From: Pseudomonas sp. R5(2019)
Lineage (GTDB): Bacteria > Pseudomonadota > Gammaproteobacteria > Pseudomonadales > Pseudomonadaceae
Length of the DNA: 64,000 nucleotides
Direction of reading: 5' to 3'
NCBI RefSeq assembly: GCF_009905435.1
Contig: NZ_JAAAMT010000002.1
Location: forward strand, 211,497 to 275,496
Position 1 is the stretch's first letter, and each line of letters begins with the position of its first letter. Position numbers and translations under genes: made by a program. A model generated the notes under the pieces. The model searched no databases, was not told the DNA's origin, and saw nothing but the letters and a program-made list of their open reading frames with translations. Positions 16,981-26,488 of this stretch are shown here, one piece after another.

Positions 16981-17934
16981 TCAGGGTAGAGCAACCGATT
17001 GCTGGCGGAACACCAGCGCCTTCAAGCCGCCTTCGGCTTCGCTGTCCGGAAACTCGGGCGGGTTCTCCAGCCGCTCGATAAACCGCAGTTGCGGCGCTTC
17101 GGCCGCCATGCCGTCGATCAAAAACGCCGTGCCGATGGCCGGGTCGTTGACGCAGGCCAGCACCGTGCCTTCTGGGGTCAGCAGTTCCGGCAGGCGGCGC
17201 AGGATCCGCTGGTAGTCCTTGGTCAGGGCGAAGCTGCCTTTCTGGAAGGTCGGCGGGTCGATGATGATCAGGTCATACGGTCCATATTTCTTCACCTTGC
17301 CCCAGGACTTGAACAACTCATGGCCGAGAAAACTCACACCGCTGAGGTCATGGCCATTGAGCCTGTGATTGTCCCGCCCACGGCTCAAGGCCGCCTTGGC
17401 CATATCCAGATTGACCACCTGCTCGGCGCCGCCGGCCACGGCGGCGACGGAAAAGCCGCAGGTGTAGGCGAACAGGTTCAACACCCGCTTGCCCCGTGAG
17501 TGCTCGCGCACCCAGCGGCGGCCATAGCGCATGTCGAGGAACAGGCCGCTGTTCTGTTTGACGCCCAGGTCCAGCTGATAGCGCAGGCCGTCTTCATCGA
17601 TCAGCCAGTGCTCCACTTGTTCGCCCAACAGCCATTCGGTGGCGCTGTCGGGCAGATAGCGGTGCTGCAAAAGCAGGCTATGCGCCTTGCGCGCTGCCCA
17701 CACAGGCGATGCGGCGAATTCCAGCAACATCGCCTTCAGTGCCGCCAACTCCTCGGCTTGCGGCTCGCGAAACAGCGCGACCAGCACCACGCCTTGCAGC
17801 CAGTCCACCGTCACTTGCTCCAACCCCGCCCAGCAACGGCCACGGCCATGGAACAGGCGGCGGGTTTCATCGGGGGCGTCGGTGAGGGCCTGGAGAAGGT
17901 GTTGGTGCAGTGTGGCGATGGCGGCGGGGTTCAT
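16981..17934 (-). CDS. Class I SAM-dependent methyltransferase (RlmI/RlmK-like)
   Basis: A 317-residue Rossmann methyltransferase. FAYTCGFSVAAVAGGAEQV is motif I, VNLDMAKAAL motif II, and DLIIIDPPTFQKGSF matches the motif IV Pro-Pro signature of N- or C-methylating RNA enzymes. The order resembles RlmI and the C-terminal half of RlmKL, so a 23S rRNA substrate is likely but unproven. It lacks the PUA domain of RlmI. It ends 16 bp from the convergent LysR gene. Confidence 0.8.
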   Translation of the reverse strand: MNPAAIATLHQHLLQALTDAPDETRRLFHGRGRCWAGLEQVTVDWLQGVVLVALFREPQAEELAALKAMLLEFAASPVWAARKAHSLLLQHRYLPDSATEWLLGEQVEHWLIDEDGLRYQLDLGVKQNSGLFLDMRYGRRWVREHSRGKRVLNLFAYTCGFSVAAVAGGAEQVVNLDMAKAALSRGRDNHRLNGHDLSGVSFLGHELFKSWGKVKKYGPYDLIIIDPPTFQKGSFALTKDYQRILRRLPELLTPEGTVLACVNDPAIGTAFLIDGMAAEAPQLRFIERLENPPEFPDSEAEGGLKALVFRQQSVALP

Positions 17935-18038
17935 GGTGTCGGGCGGTGGCGGGAAAGGGGCGGGATTGTACCTGAAAGCTCCGACAACTTTTTCGGACGC
18001 TGGGAGGCAAGAGCATGCTATTTTGACGACTGAGAAAA

Positions 18039-18057
18039 GGTACGTCGCTGGCGTACC
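18039..18057. promoter_or_regulatory. Palindrome in front of the toxin-antitoxin pair (putative operator)
   Basis: GGTACG-TCGCTGG-CGTACC is a 6-bp inverted repeat nine bases before the toxin ATG. Antitoxins of this type repress their own operon by binding such palindromes, so this is the best candidate operator. Function is inferred from position. Confidence 0.5.
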
Positions 18058-18065
18058 ATTTTTCG

Positions 18066-18380
18066 ATGATTTTTATTGAAACCCCAATTTTCACTAAGCG
18101 AGTACAAGAACTGCTGGATGACGATAGCTACGTCAAACTTCAGCATTCACTTATTCGCAACCCCTCATCCGGAGACGTGATAGAGGGCACAGCGGGTATC
18201 CGCAAAATTCGGGTCGCCGCAAAGGGGCATGGCAAGCGCGGTGGCGCGCGCGTCATTTACTATCATTTTGTATCGAATTCGCAGATTGCCCTGCTGCTTA
18301 TTTATCCAAAGAACGAGCAGGACGATTTGACCGCTGACGAGCGAAAAGCTCTGAAATCGGTGATTGAGCATTGGAGGTAA
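18066..18380 (+). CDS. RelE/HigB-type toxin
   Basis: A 104-residue protein with a RelE-superfamily pattern: an N-terminal FTKRVQELLDDDSY helix, a central GIRKIRVAAKGHGKRGGARV basic strand, and IALLLIYPKNEQDDLTADER near the C-terminus. It resembles HigB2, a ribosome-dependent mRNA interferase. The toxin comes first and the helix-turn-helix antitoxin starts 2 bp after its stop, as in higBA loci. Confidence 0.85.
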   Translation: MIFIETPIFTKRVQELLDDDSYVKLQHSLIRNPSSGDVIEGTAGIRKIRVAAKGHGKRGGARVIYYHFVSNSQIALLLIYPKNEQDDLTADERKALKSVIEHWR

Positions 18381-18382
18381 CG

Positions 18383-18679
18383 ATGAGTAAATTTTTTGAA
18401 GAGCTGATGGAAAGCGTTCAGCAGATGGATGAAATTGTCCGGGGCGAACGCGAACCCTCCCGCGAATTCACCATCGATGCCCTTCAGGTCAAGGAAATCC
18501 GCAAAGCAACGGGTCTTTCTCAGGCCAAGTTCGCGGCAATCATAGATGTCCAACTGGCAACGTTGCGTAATTGGGAGCAAGGGCGGCGGCAGCCGACAGG
18601 TCCTGCAAAAGCCTTGCTCAAGGCAATTCACAACGACCCTGAACATGTACTGAGTGCTTTGGCCCAGCCAGCCCATTGA
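18383..18679 (+). CDS. HigA/NadS-type antitoxin with Xre helix-turn-helix
   Basis: A 98-residue protein starting at ATG 18383 with a TTGGAGGT ribosome site that overlaps the end of the toxin gene. The helix-turn-helix lies at about 38-75 (LQVKEIRKATGLSQAKFAAI, then VQLATLRNWEQGRRQPTGPA). The N-terminal region (EELMESVQQMDEIVRGE) probably contacts the toxin. It should neutralise the toxin and repress the operon. Confidence 0.87.
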   Translation: MSKFFEELMESVQQMDEIVRGEREPSREFTIDALQVKEIRKATGLSQAKFAAIIDVQLATLRNWEQGRRQPTGPAKALLKAIHNDPEHVLSALAQPAH

Positions 18680-18739
18680 ACCCTTCAAAACGGTTCAACG
18701 ACCGTTCCCGGCTCCTACCGGGAACAGTCTACAGGCCGA

Positions 18740-20086
18740 TCACAAAAACCACCGATACTCCCGCGCACTCACTTCATTCATGAACGCCAGATGGTCCTGG
18801 CGCTTGTTCTCGCAGTACACCATCACGAACTCACTTCCCAGCCCGGCATTGACCGCCGGGTGAAGACGCATGGCGGCCACGGCGCTGAGCATGTCCTTGG
18901 GGAAATCGATGCCGCTCTGGCGGTTTTCGTTCAGTGGAGCGATGGGTTCGCGGGCCTGATCCAGGCCATATTCCATGCCGGTCAGGATCGCCGCCAGCAC
19001 CAGATACGGATTGGCGTCGGCGCCGGCCAGGCGATGTTCGAGGCGCAGGTTGCGCGGGTCGGATTCGGGGATGCGGATGCACGCATCGCGGTCCTCGAAG
19101 CCCCAGCTGGCGCGGCTGGCGGCGTTGACCATGGCGCCGTAGCGGCGGAAGGCGTTGTGGTTGGCGGCAAAGATCGGCATGCAGTGCGGCAGCAATTCCA
19201 GGCAGCCGGCCACGGCATGACGCAGCGGCCGTTGTTCGTTGGCCGCCAGCAGGTTGTTGCCCGCCTCGTCGTACAGGCTCACATGCACATGCATGCCACT
19301 GCCCGGCGCATCGAGGTAGGGCTTGCTGATAAAGCTGGCGCGATGGCCGTGCTTGAGCGCCACGCCACGGGTACTGCGGCAGAACAAGGCTGACCAGTCT
19401 GCCGCGCTCAGGGCGTCGTCGCTGTGGGCGAAGTTGATTTCAAATTGGCCTGGGCCCAATTCCGCGGTGATGACGTTGGCCGGCACGCCCTGCTCGTTGG
19501 CGGCTTCGACCATCTCGTGCAACACCGAGGAAAACCGCGACAGCCGTTCGATGTGCATGTTCGGCTGATCGTCCTGGTCGTCGGTGTAAGCGTCCCGAGG
19601 GAACTGCGGCAGCCCGCTCTTGAGCGCGCGGTCGAACAGGTAAAACTCCAGCTCGAACGCCACCACCGGGCGGATTCCGCGCCTGGCCAGGCGCTCGATC
19701 ACCCGCGCCAGCACTTCACGCGGCTCGAACTCGATCGGTGCGGCGGTGCCGTCCGAGCTGATCAGCATCTGCGCCAGCGGCTCGCCTTCCCAGCGCACCG
19801 GCTTGAGGGTGCCGGGGATCAAGCGCCGTGGTGCGTCCGGGTCGCCGTCGGCAAAGCAGTAATCGCCAATCGGGTGCAAGCCGCCCTGCACGCCCAGCAG
19901 CACGCAGTTCTGCGGCAGCTTCAATGGCGCACCGGCGGCGACTTTTTCCAGCATGTCCATGGGGTAGCGCTTGCCGTAGAAATGCCCGGGAATGTCCAGG
20001 GCGATCAAATCGACATAGCGCACCTGCGGGTGCTGCGCCCGAAACGCACGCACTTCGCTGAGCAGATCGGGAGTGGCGGCAGTCAT
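18740..20086 (-). CDS. Glutamine synthetase-family protein, gamma-glutamylpolyamine synthetase-like
   Basis: A 448-residue glutamine synthetase fold enzyme; the ATG at 20086 follows AAGGAC. Metal- and substrate-site blocks are visible: AFELEFYLF, ITAELGPGQFEINFAHS, GSGMHVHVSL and FAANHNAFRRYG. In this context it probably joins glutamate to putrescine or a related amine, as PuuA/SpuI do. The PuuR-like gene and the PuuB-like oxidase lie upstream on the same strand, so the three form one operon. Amine preference is unknown. Confidence 0.83.
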   Translation of the reverse strand: MTAATPDLLSEVRAFRAQHPQVRYVDLIALDIPGHFYGKRYPMDMLEKVAAGAPLKLPQNCVLLGVQGGLHPIGDYCFADGDPDAPRRLIPGTLKPVRWEGEPLAQMLISSDGTAAPIEFEPREVLARVIERLARRGIRPVVAFELEFYLFDRALKSGLPQFPRDAYTDDQDDQPNMHIERLSRFSSVLHEMVEAANEQGVPANVITAELGPGQFEINFAHSDDALSAADWSALFCRSTRGVALKHGHRASFISKPYLDAPGSGMHVHVSLYDEAGNNLLAANEQRPLRHAVAGCLELLPHCMPIFAANHNAFRRYGAMVNAASRASWGFEDRDACIRIPESDPRNLRLEHRLAGADANPYLVLAAILTGMEYGLDQAREPIAPLNENRQSGIDFPKDMLSAVAAMRLHPAVNAGLGSEFVMVYCENKRQDHLAFMNEVSAREYRWFL

Positions 20087-20109
20087 AGTCCTGTCCTTGT
20101 GAGGCGAAT

Positions 20110-20664
20110 TCAATTGAACACCCAGAGCACACGGGTGGGTTTGTCGGTGCGGTTGGCGTAGCGAAACTTGGCATGCGGCGGCAACTGGAAGCTGTCGTTG
20201 GGCCTGAGGGTCACGGCCTCGCCGTCATCCAGCCACAGCGTCAGCTCGCCTTCGAGCACAAAACCGCCCTGCTCCGAACTGTCGTTCAGATGCCCTTCGC
20301 CACTGCTGGCGCCCGGCTGCAAATGGCTGTCGAGCATGGAGAAACCGCCGGCAATGGTCGGCGAGGCCAGCACGTCGGTAATGCCCCCGGCGTAATACAA
20401 GGTGCGACGCTCGTCCGGGCGGGTCACCCAGCTGACATCCCGCAGCTTGTTCAGGTTGTAGAAATAGGTGGTCGGCACGCCCAGGCTTTCGCTGATGGCG
20501 GTGAGGTCGGCCACGGTCGGGCGCGACAGGCCACGCTCGACCTGAGACACAAAGCCCACCGAGCGATCGATGCGCTGGGCCAGTTCGCCCAGGGTCAGGT
20601 TCTTGAATTTGCGCAGGTCGCGAATCAGGATCGCCAGGCCTTCGACTTCTTCTTGCATGTTCAT
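20110..20664 (-). CDS. PuuR-like transcriptional regulator (HTH + cupin)
   Basis: A 184-residue protein, almost the size of E. coli PuuR. The Xre helix-turn-helix at about 13-67 includes LTLGELAQRIDRSVGFVSQV and ERGLSRPTVADLTAISESLG. The C-terminal cupin at about 110-180 includes HLNDSSEQGGFVLEGELTLW. PuuR-type proteins repress polyamine catabolism and release DNA when putrescine is present. It lies between the oxidase (16 bp away) and the synthetase (23 bp away), so it likely controls its own operon. Confidence 0.83.
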   Translation of the reverse strand: MNMQEEVEGLAILIRDLRKFKNLTLGELAQRIDRSVGFVSQVERGLSRPTVADLTAISESLGVPTTYFYNLNKLRDVSWVTRPDERRTLYYAGGITDVLASPTIAGGFSMLDSHLQPGASSGEGHLNDSSEQGGFVLEGELTLWLDDGEAVTLRPNDSFQLPPHAKFRYANRTDKPTRVLWVFN

Positions 20665-20679
20665 GGGTCAGTCCATTCC

Positions 20680-21969
20680 TCAAATAACGTCGCGCAGCCG
20701 ATACCAGGCCTTGCCCACCGCTTCCAGTGGCGCGGCCAACAGCGAGCCACCCGGGAAGCGCGGGTTCGACAGGCTCTGGTAGAGCGCCAATAAATGCTCA
20801 TCGCCCAGAATTGCATCGCTCACCGCACGGGCGCCAGCCAGGGTCGGCAACACGCCATGGCCGGAAAAGCCCTGCAACCAGTAACGCTGGCCGTGGCGGC
20901 CAATGTCGGGCGTGCGTTTCATGCTGACATCGATATGGCCGCCCCAGGCGTAGTCGATGTCGACCCCGCGCAGTTGCGGGAAAACCCGCTCAAGATACGG
21001 GCGCGTGGCGCTGGCGACATCCTTGGGAATGCCGCCCAGGTAAGTGCAGCCGCCACCAAACAGCAACCGATGGTCTGGCAGCAGACGGAAGTAATCAGGC
21101 ACGAACTGGTTGTCGATCACGCAGCTGTTGTGCGGCAACAGCGACTGCGCCAGGTCCGGCGGCAGCGGCGCGGTGGCGACCTGATACGAGCCCACCGGCA
21201 ACAGGCGGTTGGCCAGCTGGCGGTCCAGGCCATCGATATAGGCATTGCAGGCCAGCACCAGCACATCGCTGTGCACCTCGCCCCGTTCAGTACGGGCGAC
21301 AAAGCCGTCAGCGGTTTCGCGATAACCCAGCACCTGGCTCTGCTCGAAGATTTGCCCACCGGCCCGCTCGATGGCAGCGGCCAGGCCCTGGGCCAGTTTC
21401 AGCGGGTTCAGGTGCGCGCCATTGGGATCATAAAGCGCGGCGCGATAGCGCGGGCTGGCGATCCATTCGGGCAGTTCATCACCCTCGATCAGCCGCAATG
21501 CGTCGTAGCCCCACTTGTTGCGGGCCTCGTCACGAGCCTCATGGAGCATCGCCACGCGCCGCGCTTGCACGGCGGTCCAGAGGCTGCCGAGGCGGTAATC
21601 GATGTCGAAGCCATGGCGCTGGGGCAGATCGCGCATCTCCTCGGCCGCCCAACGCATGCTGCCCCACAGCTGGCGCGTGCGTTCGACGCCCAATTGCCGT
21701 TCAAACGGCGGCATGTCGCACGACCAGCCCAGCAACGCCTGCCCGCCATTGCGCCCGGAGGCGGCCCAGGCAATGCGGCTGGCCTCCAGCAGCACCACGC
21801 GCTTGCCGGCCAGCGCCAGGCGCAGGGCACTGTGCAAACCGCTGAAACCCGCGCCGATCACGAGCACATCGCAGCTCAGGGTGCTCTGCAGGGTGGGGCG
21901 TAATGGCAGCGCGCCAGGGAAGGTGACGGCGTAGTACGTGGCGATGTGTTGGGCGGACTGTTTGAACAT
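20680..21969 (-). CDS. FAD-dependent oxidoreductase, gamma-glutamylputrescine oxidase-like
   Basis: A 429-residue DAO-family flavoenzyme with the dinucleotide-binding loop GAGFSG at 39-44 and GRNGGQALLGW near 72-82, typical of PuuB/OrdL. It would oxidise the gamma-glutamylated amine to an aldehyde, releasing ammonia and peroxide. It is first in the operon with the PuuR-like regulator and the synthetase. An aldehyde dehydrogenase for the next step is not adjacent, although a Sad-like one lies at 24142-25521. Confidence 0.83.
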   Translation of the reverse strand: MFKQSAQHIATYYAVTFPGALPLRPTLQSTLSCDVLVIGAGFSGLHSALRLALAGKRVVLLEASRIAWAASGRNGGQALLGWSCDMPPFERQLGVERTRQLWGSMRWAAEEMRDLPQRHGFDIDYRLGSLWTAVQARRVAMLHEARDEARNKWGYDALRLIEGDELPEWIASPRYRAALYDPNGAHLNPLKLAQGLAAAIERAGGQIFEQSQVLGYRETADGFVARTERGEVHSDVLVLACNAYIDGLDRQLANRLLPVGSYQVATAPLPPDLAQSLLPHNSCVIDNQFVPDYFRLLPDHRLLFGGGCTYLGGIPKDVASATRPYLERVFPQLRGVDIDYAWGGHIDVSMKRTPDIGRHGQRYWLQGFSGHGVLPTLAGARAVSDAILGDEHLLALYQSLSNPRFPGGSLLAAPLEAVGKAWYRLRDVI

Positions 21970-21983
21970 GACGGGCCATCCAT

Positions 21984-22033
21984 GTGAAATTTTATGATTA
22001 TATTTTCATGAAAAAATAGCAGATAAATTTCAC
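21984..22033. promoter_or_regulatory. AT-rich inverted repeats upstream of the PuuB-like gene
   Basis: GTGAAATTT (from 21984) and AAATTTCAC (to 22033) are complementary, with the palindrome TTTTCATGAAAA at 22003-22014 between them. They lie directly upstream of the oxidase start and are candidate sites for the PuuR-like regulator. The rest of 22034-22183 is AT-rich with no gene; it probably includes the left end of the IS4 element, but no terminal repeat could be identified. Confidence 0.4.
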
Positions 22034-22183
22034 GAAGCCAAGTCGACAGCCGTCTCCTTAAAACCAAGACATCTACACATATCATTTAATACTATATAAA
22101 TCAGTCGTATGTACTCGATACCTCCAGACCAGACGTCCGCATGATGACGATTTGAGCATTGCAAACTTGAAGACCTGCAAACG

Positions 22184-23336
22184 ATGAAAAAAGACAAATA
22201 CGAAACGAATCAACTACATAGATTAAATATTCCCGGACTGGACACCCGTCTGATCAAGCGTTACTGGGACCTGGTCATGGCCCATATCAACGGACCATCG
22301 GCAGTAGCCGCTGGCATAAAGGTCTTACCCAAGGCCAACCAGGTATTTGCCCAAACCCAAGCGCTTTGGCGTTTTCTCAGCAATGACCAGATCAAATTGA
22401 CCGGCTTGGCCACACCCCTCTTAGAGCTAGCCCACGAAGGCAGCCGCGACAGTTGCGACGACTACGTTCTCGTTGCCCATGACTGGTCCTGTATCAACTA
22501 CAGCCAGCACCATGCAAAGACGGATCGCCTGCAAGTGCCCCACGATTGCGCCATGGGTTACGAGCTACAGAGCAGCTTGCTGATCAGTGATCGTGACGGA
22601 GCGCCTATTTGCACACCTGCACTAAACCTGGCCACGAATAAAGGCGTACTGAGCACTCGTACCGACGAACCCCTTGAATCTCAGAAGCATCTGGATGAAC
22701 TGACGCAGCGTATCGCCTGGCTGCAAGCACAAGATTTTGCCAAGCCGTTGGTGCATATCGTGGATCGTGAGGCCGACTCGGCGGCTCATCTTCGCCAGTG
22801 GCACGCGGGTCAACATCGTTATCTGGTCCGAGTAAACGCAGGCTCCCTCGCGCAACATGAAGGCCAATCAAAACCGCTGCGGCTCATTGCGCAGCAGCTG
22901 AGTTTCCACGAAACACGGCAGGTGGATCACAAGGGGAAACCCGCCATCCAGTGGCTGGCTGAGACCGATGTTGTGCTGACTCAGCCGGGAGCTTCTTTGG
23001 CACTGCGCTTGATTGTCACTAGAATAATTGGCCCTGAGGGCGAGCTTTTGGCTGAGTGGTACCTGCTGAGCAACCTTGAGGCGTCAGTGCAACCTGAACG
23101 GTTGGCGCTCTGGTATTACTGGCGCTGGCGCATCGAGTCGTACTTCAAATTACTGAAAGAGGCGGGACAAGAGCCGGAAAGCTGGCAACAGGAAAGCGGC
23201 GCGCCCATTTTCAAACGGCTACTGATCGCCTCCCAGGCCTGTGCGATGGTGTGGCGTCTGCTGCGCGTCCAGGGCGAGTTGCCGAGCAAACGCTGCTGAT
23301 ACGACTGTCCCAAAGGCACTGAACTCAAGCGCTGGA
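22184..23336 (+). pseudogene. IS4-family transposase, frameshifted and truncated
   Basis: The open part (22184-23299, 371 residues) is an IS4-type transposase with Asp100 (VAHDWSC), Asp194 (HIVDREADS) and the YREK signature Y311-x2-R314-x3-E318-x6-K325. It ends early at VQGELPSKRC. In another frame just past 23275 the sequence reads AEQTLLIRLSQR then stops, which looks like the family's continuing helix. A frameshift plus 3' truncation is therefore likely; members are usually longer by tens of residues. No clear terminal inverted repeats were found, so the element is probably immobile. Confidence 0.72.
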
Positions 23337-23393
23337 TGTAAAAGCCCTGATACGTCTACTCTTTCGCCTCTGTCCCGTTATCGAGTGTTTGTC

Positions 23394-24098
23394 ATGACCG
23401 ATCTGTCTGCCTTCCCGATCACCAAGAAGTGGCCTGCCCAGCATCCCGAGCGCCTGCAACTCTATTCGTTGCCCACCCCCAACGGCGTCAAGGTGTCGAT
23501 CATGCTTGAGGAGATCGGCCTGGCTTATGAGGCGCACCGGGTCAGCTTCGAGACCCATGACCAGCTGTCCGCCGAATTCATTTCAATTAACCCCAATAAC
23601 AAGATCCCGGCCATCCTCGACCCCAATGGCCCGGCGGGCGCACCGCTGCCGTTGTTCGAGTCGGGGGCGATCCTGGTGTACCTCGCCGAGAAAACCGGCA
23701 AGCTGATACCCCGGGACCCGGCCGGCCGCTATGAAGCGATCCAGTGGCTGATGTTCCAGATGGGCGGCATCGGGCCGATGTTTGGCCAGGTGGGGTTCTT
23801 CAATAAATTTGCCGGCAAGGACTACGAAGACAAGCGTCCGCGCGACCGCTATGTCGCCGAATCGAAGCGTTTGCTCGGTGTGCTCAATACACGTCTTGAG
23901 GGGCGCCAGTGGTTGCTCGGCGATGAATACAGCATTGCCGATATCGCGACCTTTCCGTGGGTGCGCAACCTGATTGGTTTCTATGAAGCGGGCGATCTGG
24001 TGGGCATTCAGGATTTCCCGAATGTGATGGCAGCGCTTGATCGCTTTCTGGCGCGGCCTGCGGTGGCCAGGGGCTTGACCATTCCTGCGGCCGGATGA
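23394..24098 (+). CDS. Glutathione S-transferase family protein (YfcG/YghU-like)
   Basis: A 234-residue protein starting at ATG 23394; upstream in-frame sequence belongs to IS remnants. The thioredoxin-like domain (LQLYSLPTPNGVKVSIMLEE, then NPNNKIPAIL and LFESGAILVYLAE) binds glutathione. The helical C-terminal domain includes WLLGDEYSIADIATFPWV. The wording resembles the Nu-class disulfide-bond oxidoreductases YfcG/YghU. Substrate unknown. Confidence 0.85.
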   Translation: MTDLSAFPITKKWPAQHPERLQLYSLPTPNGVKVSIMLEEIGLAYEAHRVSFETHDQLSAEFISINPNNKIPAILDPNGPAGAPLPLFESGAILVYLAEKTGKLIPRDPAGRYEAIQWLMFQMGGIGPMFGQVGFFNKFAGKDYEDKRPRDRYVAESKRLLGVLNTRLEGRQWLLGDEYSIADIATFPWVRNLIGFYEAGDLVGIQDFPNVMAALDRFLARPAVARGLTIPAAG

Positions 24099-24141
24099 CG
24101 GAGGTTGCCAGCCGCCCCTTGCGGGCGGCTGGCGGGCCTGA

Positions 24142-25521
24142 TCAGTGACGGTCGTGCCACACGGTTTGGGCGTTGCAGAACTCGCGCACGCCGAAGTGCG
24201 ACAACTCACGGCCAAAGCCGCTTTTCTTCACGCCACCAAACACCACGCGTGGGTCTGAGGCGCTGTAACCGTTGATGAATACGCCACCGGTTTCCAGCTC
24301 GTCGGCAAAGCGCTCGGCCAGCGCCAGGTCTGCGGTGTAGACAGTGGCGGTGAGGCCGAATTCGCTGTCGTTGGCCAGTGCCAAAGCGTGTTCTGCATCC
24401 CTGGCCGTGATGATCGAGGCCACGGGCCCAAACAGCTCCTGCTTGAACGAGGTCATGTCCGCGGTCACATCACCGAGCACGGTCGGCTCGTAGTAGTTGC
24501 CCGCACCCTCGGCCTTGCGTCCGCCCAACAGCAGGGTCGCGCCTTCGGCCAGCGTGGCTTGCACCTGCCCGTCCAGCTCATCGCGCAGATCGTAGCGCGC
24601 CATTGGGCCCAGGTAGTGTTCTTCCAGCAGCGGGTCGCCCATCTTCAGCGCTTGTACCGCTTCGACATACTTGGCGGTGAAGGCTTGCACCACCGGCTGC
24701 TCGATGATCATGCGCTTGGCGGCGGCGCAGACTTGCCCGGTGTTCTGGTAGCGGCCGATCACGGCAGCCTTCACGGCTTCGTCCAGGTTGGCATCGGCAA
24801 GCACGATAAAGGGGTCGGAGCCACCCAGTTCCAGCACGCATTTTTTCAACGCGGCACCGGCCTGTGCACCAATGGCGGCGCCTGCACGCACGCTGCCGGT
24901 GACGGTCACGCCGGCGATGCGCGAATCGACAATGGCCTTGGACACGCCGTCGGGAGCCACGTTGATCACCGTAAACACACCGTCTTCAAAGCCTGCCGCA
25001 CGGAAGGCATCCAGCAGCAGGTAAGCGCTGCCCATCACGTTCGGAGCGTGCTTGAGCACGTAGGTGTTGCCGGCCAGGATAGCCGGGACCGCGCCGCGCA
25101 AGACCTGCCAGATCGGGAAGTTCCACGGCATCACGGCCAGTACCGGACCGAGCGGGCGGTACTCGATTCGCGCCTTGCCACCTTCCACCTGAGTCGCCTC
25201 GGGCGCCAGCATGGCCGGGCCGTTTTCGGCGTACCACAGGCACAGCTGGGCGCATTTCTCGATTTCGCCGCGGGCCTGCTTGATCGGCTTGCCCATTTCC
25301 AGGGTGATCATCCGTGCCATGGCTTCGCTGTTGTCGCGCAAGGCCTTGGCCAACGCTTGCAGCCGTTCAACCCGGGCACTCAGCGGTGCGCGACGCCAGA
25401 CGGCGAAAGCGCTTGCGCTACCGGCCAGCGCAGCTTCGAACGCCTCGGCGCTGTCGAACGGGTATTCGCCAATCGGCTCGCCGGTGGCGGGGTTGATGGA
25501 AACAGCGGCAAGGTTGCTCAT
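24142..25521 (-). CDS. NAD(P)-dependent succinate semialdehyde dehydrogenase, Sad-like
   Basis: A 459-residue aldehyde dehydrogenase starting at ATG 25521 behind AGGAG. MPWNFPIWQ and VTGSVRAG form the cofactor site, LELGGSDPF carries the general-base Glu, and NTGQVCAAAKR holds the catalytic Cys. The short N-terminus (INPATGEPIGEYPFDS) matches the Sad/YneI branch. A divergent PtrR-like LysR gene 100 bp away repeats the E. coli sad-ptrR pairing. It may finish putrescine/GABA breakdown begun by the Puu-like genes, which is inference. Confidence 0.83.
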   Translation of the reverse strand: MSNLAAVSINPATGEPIGEYPFDSAEAFEAALAGSASAFAVWRRAPLSARVERLQALAKALRDNSEAMARMITLEMGKPIKQARGEIEKCAQLCLWYAENGPAMLAPEATQVEGGKARIEYRPLGPVLAVMPWNFPIWQVLRGAVPAILAGNTYVLKHAPNVMGSAYLLLDAFRAAGFEDGVFTVINVAPDGVSKAIVDSRIAGVTVTGSVRAGAAIGAQAGAALKKCVLELGGSDPFIVLADANLDEAVKAAVIGRYQNTGQVCAAAKRMIIEQPVVQAFTAKYVEAVQALKMGDPLLEEHYLGPMARYDLRDELDGQVQATLAEGATLLLGGRKAEGAGNYYEPTVLGDVTADMTSFKQELFGPVASIITARDAEHALALANDSEFGLTATVYTADLALAERFADELETGGVFINGYSASDPRVVFGGVKKSGFGRELSHFGVREFCNAQTVWHDRH

Positions 25522-25621
25522 CGCAGGGCTCCTGGTAAGTGGATGACGGCCACGATAAGTCAGGCCTACAATCATTAAAACTGAATAATACTGACCGATT
25601 CATTCACGCCAGGAGAATGTC

Positions 25622-26488
25622 GTGGACCTGACCCAACTCGAGATGTTTCGCGCCGTCGCCGAAGAAGGCAGCATCAGCGCCGCCGCCCAGCGCGTGCACC
25701 GGGTGCCCTCCAACCTCACCACGCGGATTCGCCAGTTGGAGGCAGACCTGGGTGTCGAACTGTTTATCCGCGAGAAGCTGCGCCTGCGATTGTCGCCGGC
25801 CGGGTGGAATTTTCTCGACTATGCGCGGCGCATTCTCGACCTGGTCGACGAGGCCCGGCTGGCCGTCAGCGGCCAAGAGCCCCAGGGTGGTTTCTCCCTG
25901 GGTTCATTGGAAAGTACCGCCGCAGTGCGCATCCCTGCCCTGCTGGCGGCCTATCACCAGCACTTCCCGAAAGTCGAACTGGACCTCTCCACCGGCCCTT
26001 CCGGCACCATGATCGAGGGCGTACTCGACGGCCGCCTCGCCGCCGCCTTTGTCGATGGCCCGGTGCTGCACCCGGCACTGGAGGGCATGCCGGTGTTCGA
26101 GGAGGAAATGGTGGTGATCGCCCCCTCCAGCCACCCGCCTATCCTCAACGCCGGGCAGGTCAACGGCGAAAGCATCTACGCCTTTCGCGCCAACTGCTCC
26201 TACCGCAAACATTTCGAACGCTGGTTCAGCAGCGACGGTTCAACGCCGGGGAAAATTTTCGAAATGGAGTCCTATCACGGCATGCTTGCCTGCGTCAGCG
26301 CCGGTGCCGGCCTGGCGCTGATGCCGCGCAGCATGCTCGAAAGCATGCCGGGCAGCAGCAACGTCAGCGTCTGGCCGTTGTGTGAACAGTTCAGCCATCT
26401 GAACACTTGGCTGATCTGGCGCCAGGGGGTCAAGCCGCGCAATCTGGTGGCGATGATTGAATTGCTGCAGGCCGGGACCGTCCAATAA
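25622..26488 (+). CDS. LysR-family regulator, PtrR-like
   Basis: A 288-residue regulator starting at GTG behind AGGAG. The N-terminal helix-turn-helix ([20 protein letters not shown], then [20 protein letters not shown]) carries VPSNLT instead of the usual SAVS core, a feature of the PtrR/YneJ branch. The effector domain starts near 90. It is divergent from the Sad-like gene and so is probably its regulator. The stop abuts the convergent globin gene. Confidence 0.85.
   Translation: MDLTQLEMFRAVAEEGSISAAAQRVHRVPSNLTTRIRQLEADLGVELFIREKLRLRLSPAGWNFLDYARRILDLVDEARLAVSGQEPQGGFSLGSLESTAAVRIPALLAAYHQHFPKVELDLSTGPSGTMIEGVLDGRLAAAFVDGPVLHPALEGMPVFEEEMVVIAPSSHPPILNAGQVNGESIYAFRANCSYRKHFERWFSSDGSTPGKIFEMESYHGMLACVSAGAGLALMPRSMLESMPGSSNVSVWPLCEQFSHLNTWLIWRQGVKPRNLVAMIELLQAGTVQ

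Noticed and set aside
18066..18679. Toxin-antitoxin pair as a novel system
   Set aside because: Sequence and order fit the known HigB/HigA (RelE fold with Xre antitoxin) arrangement.
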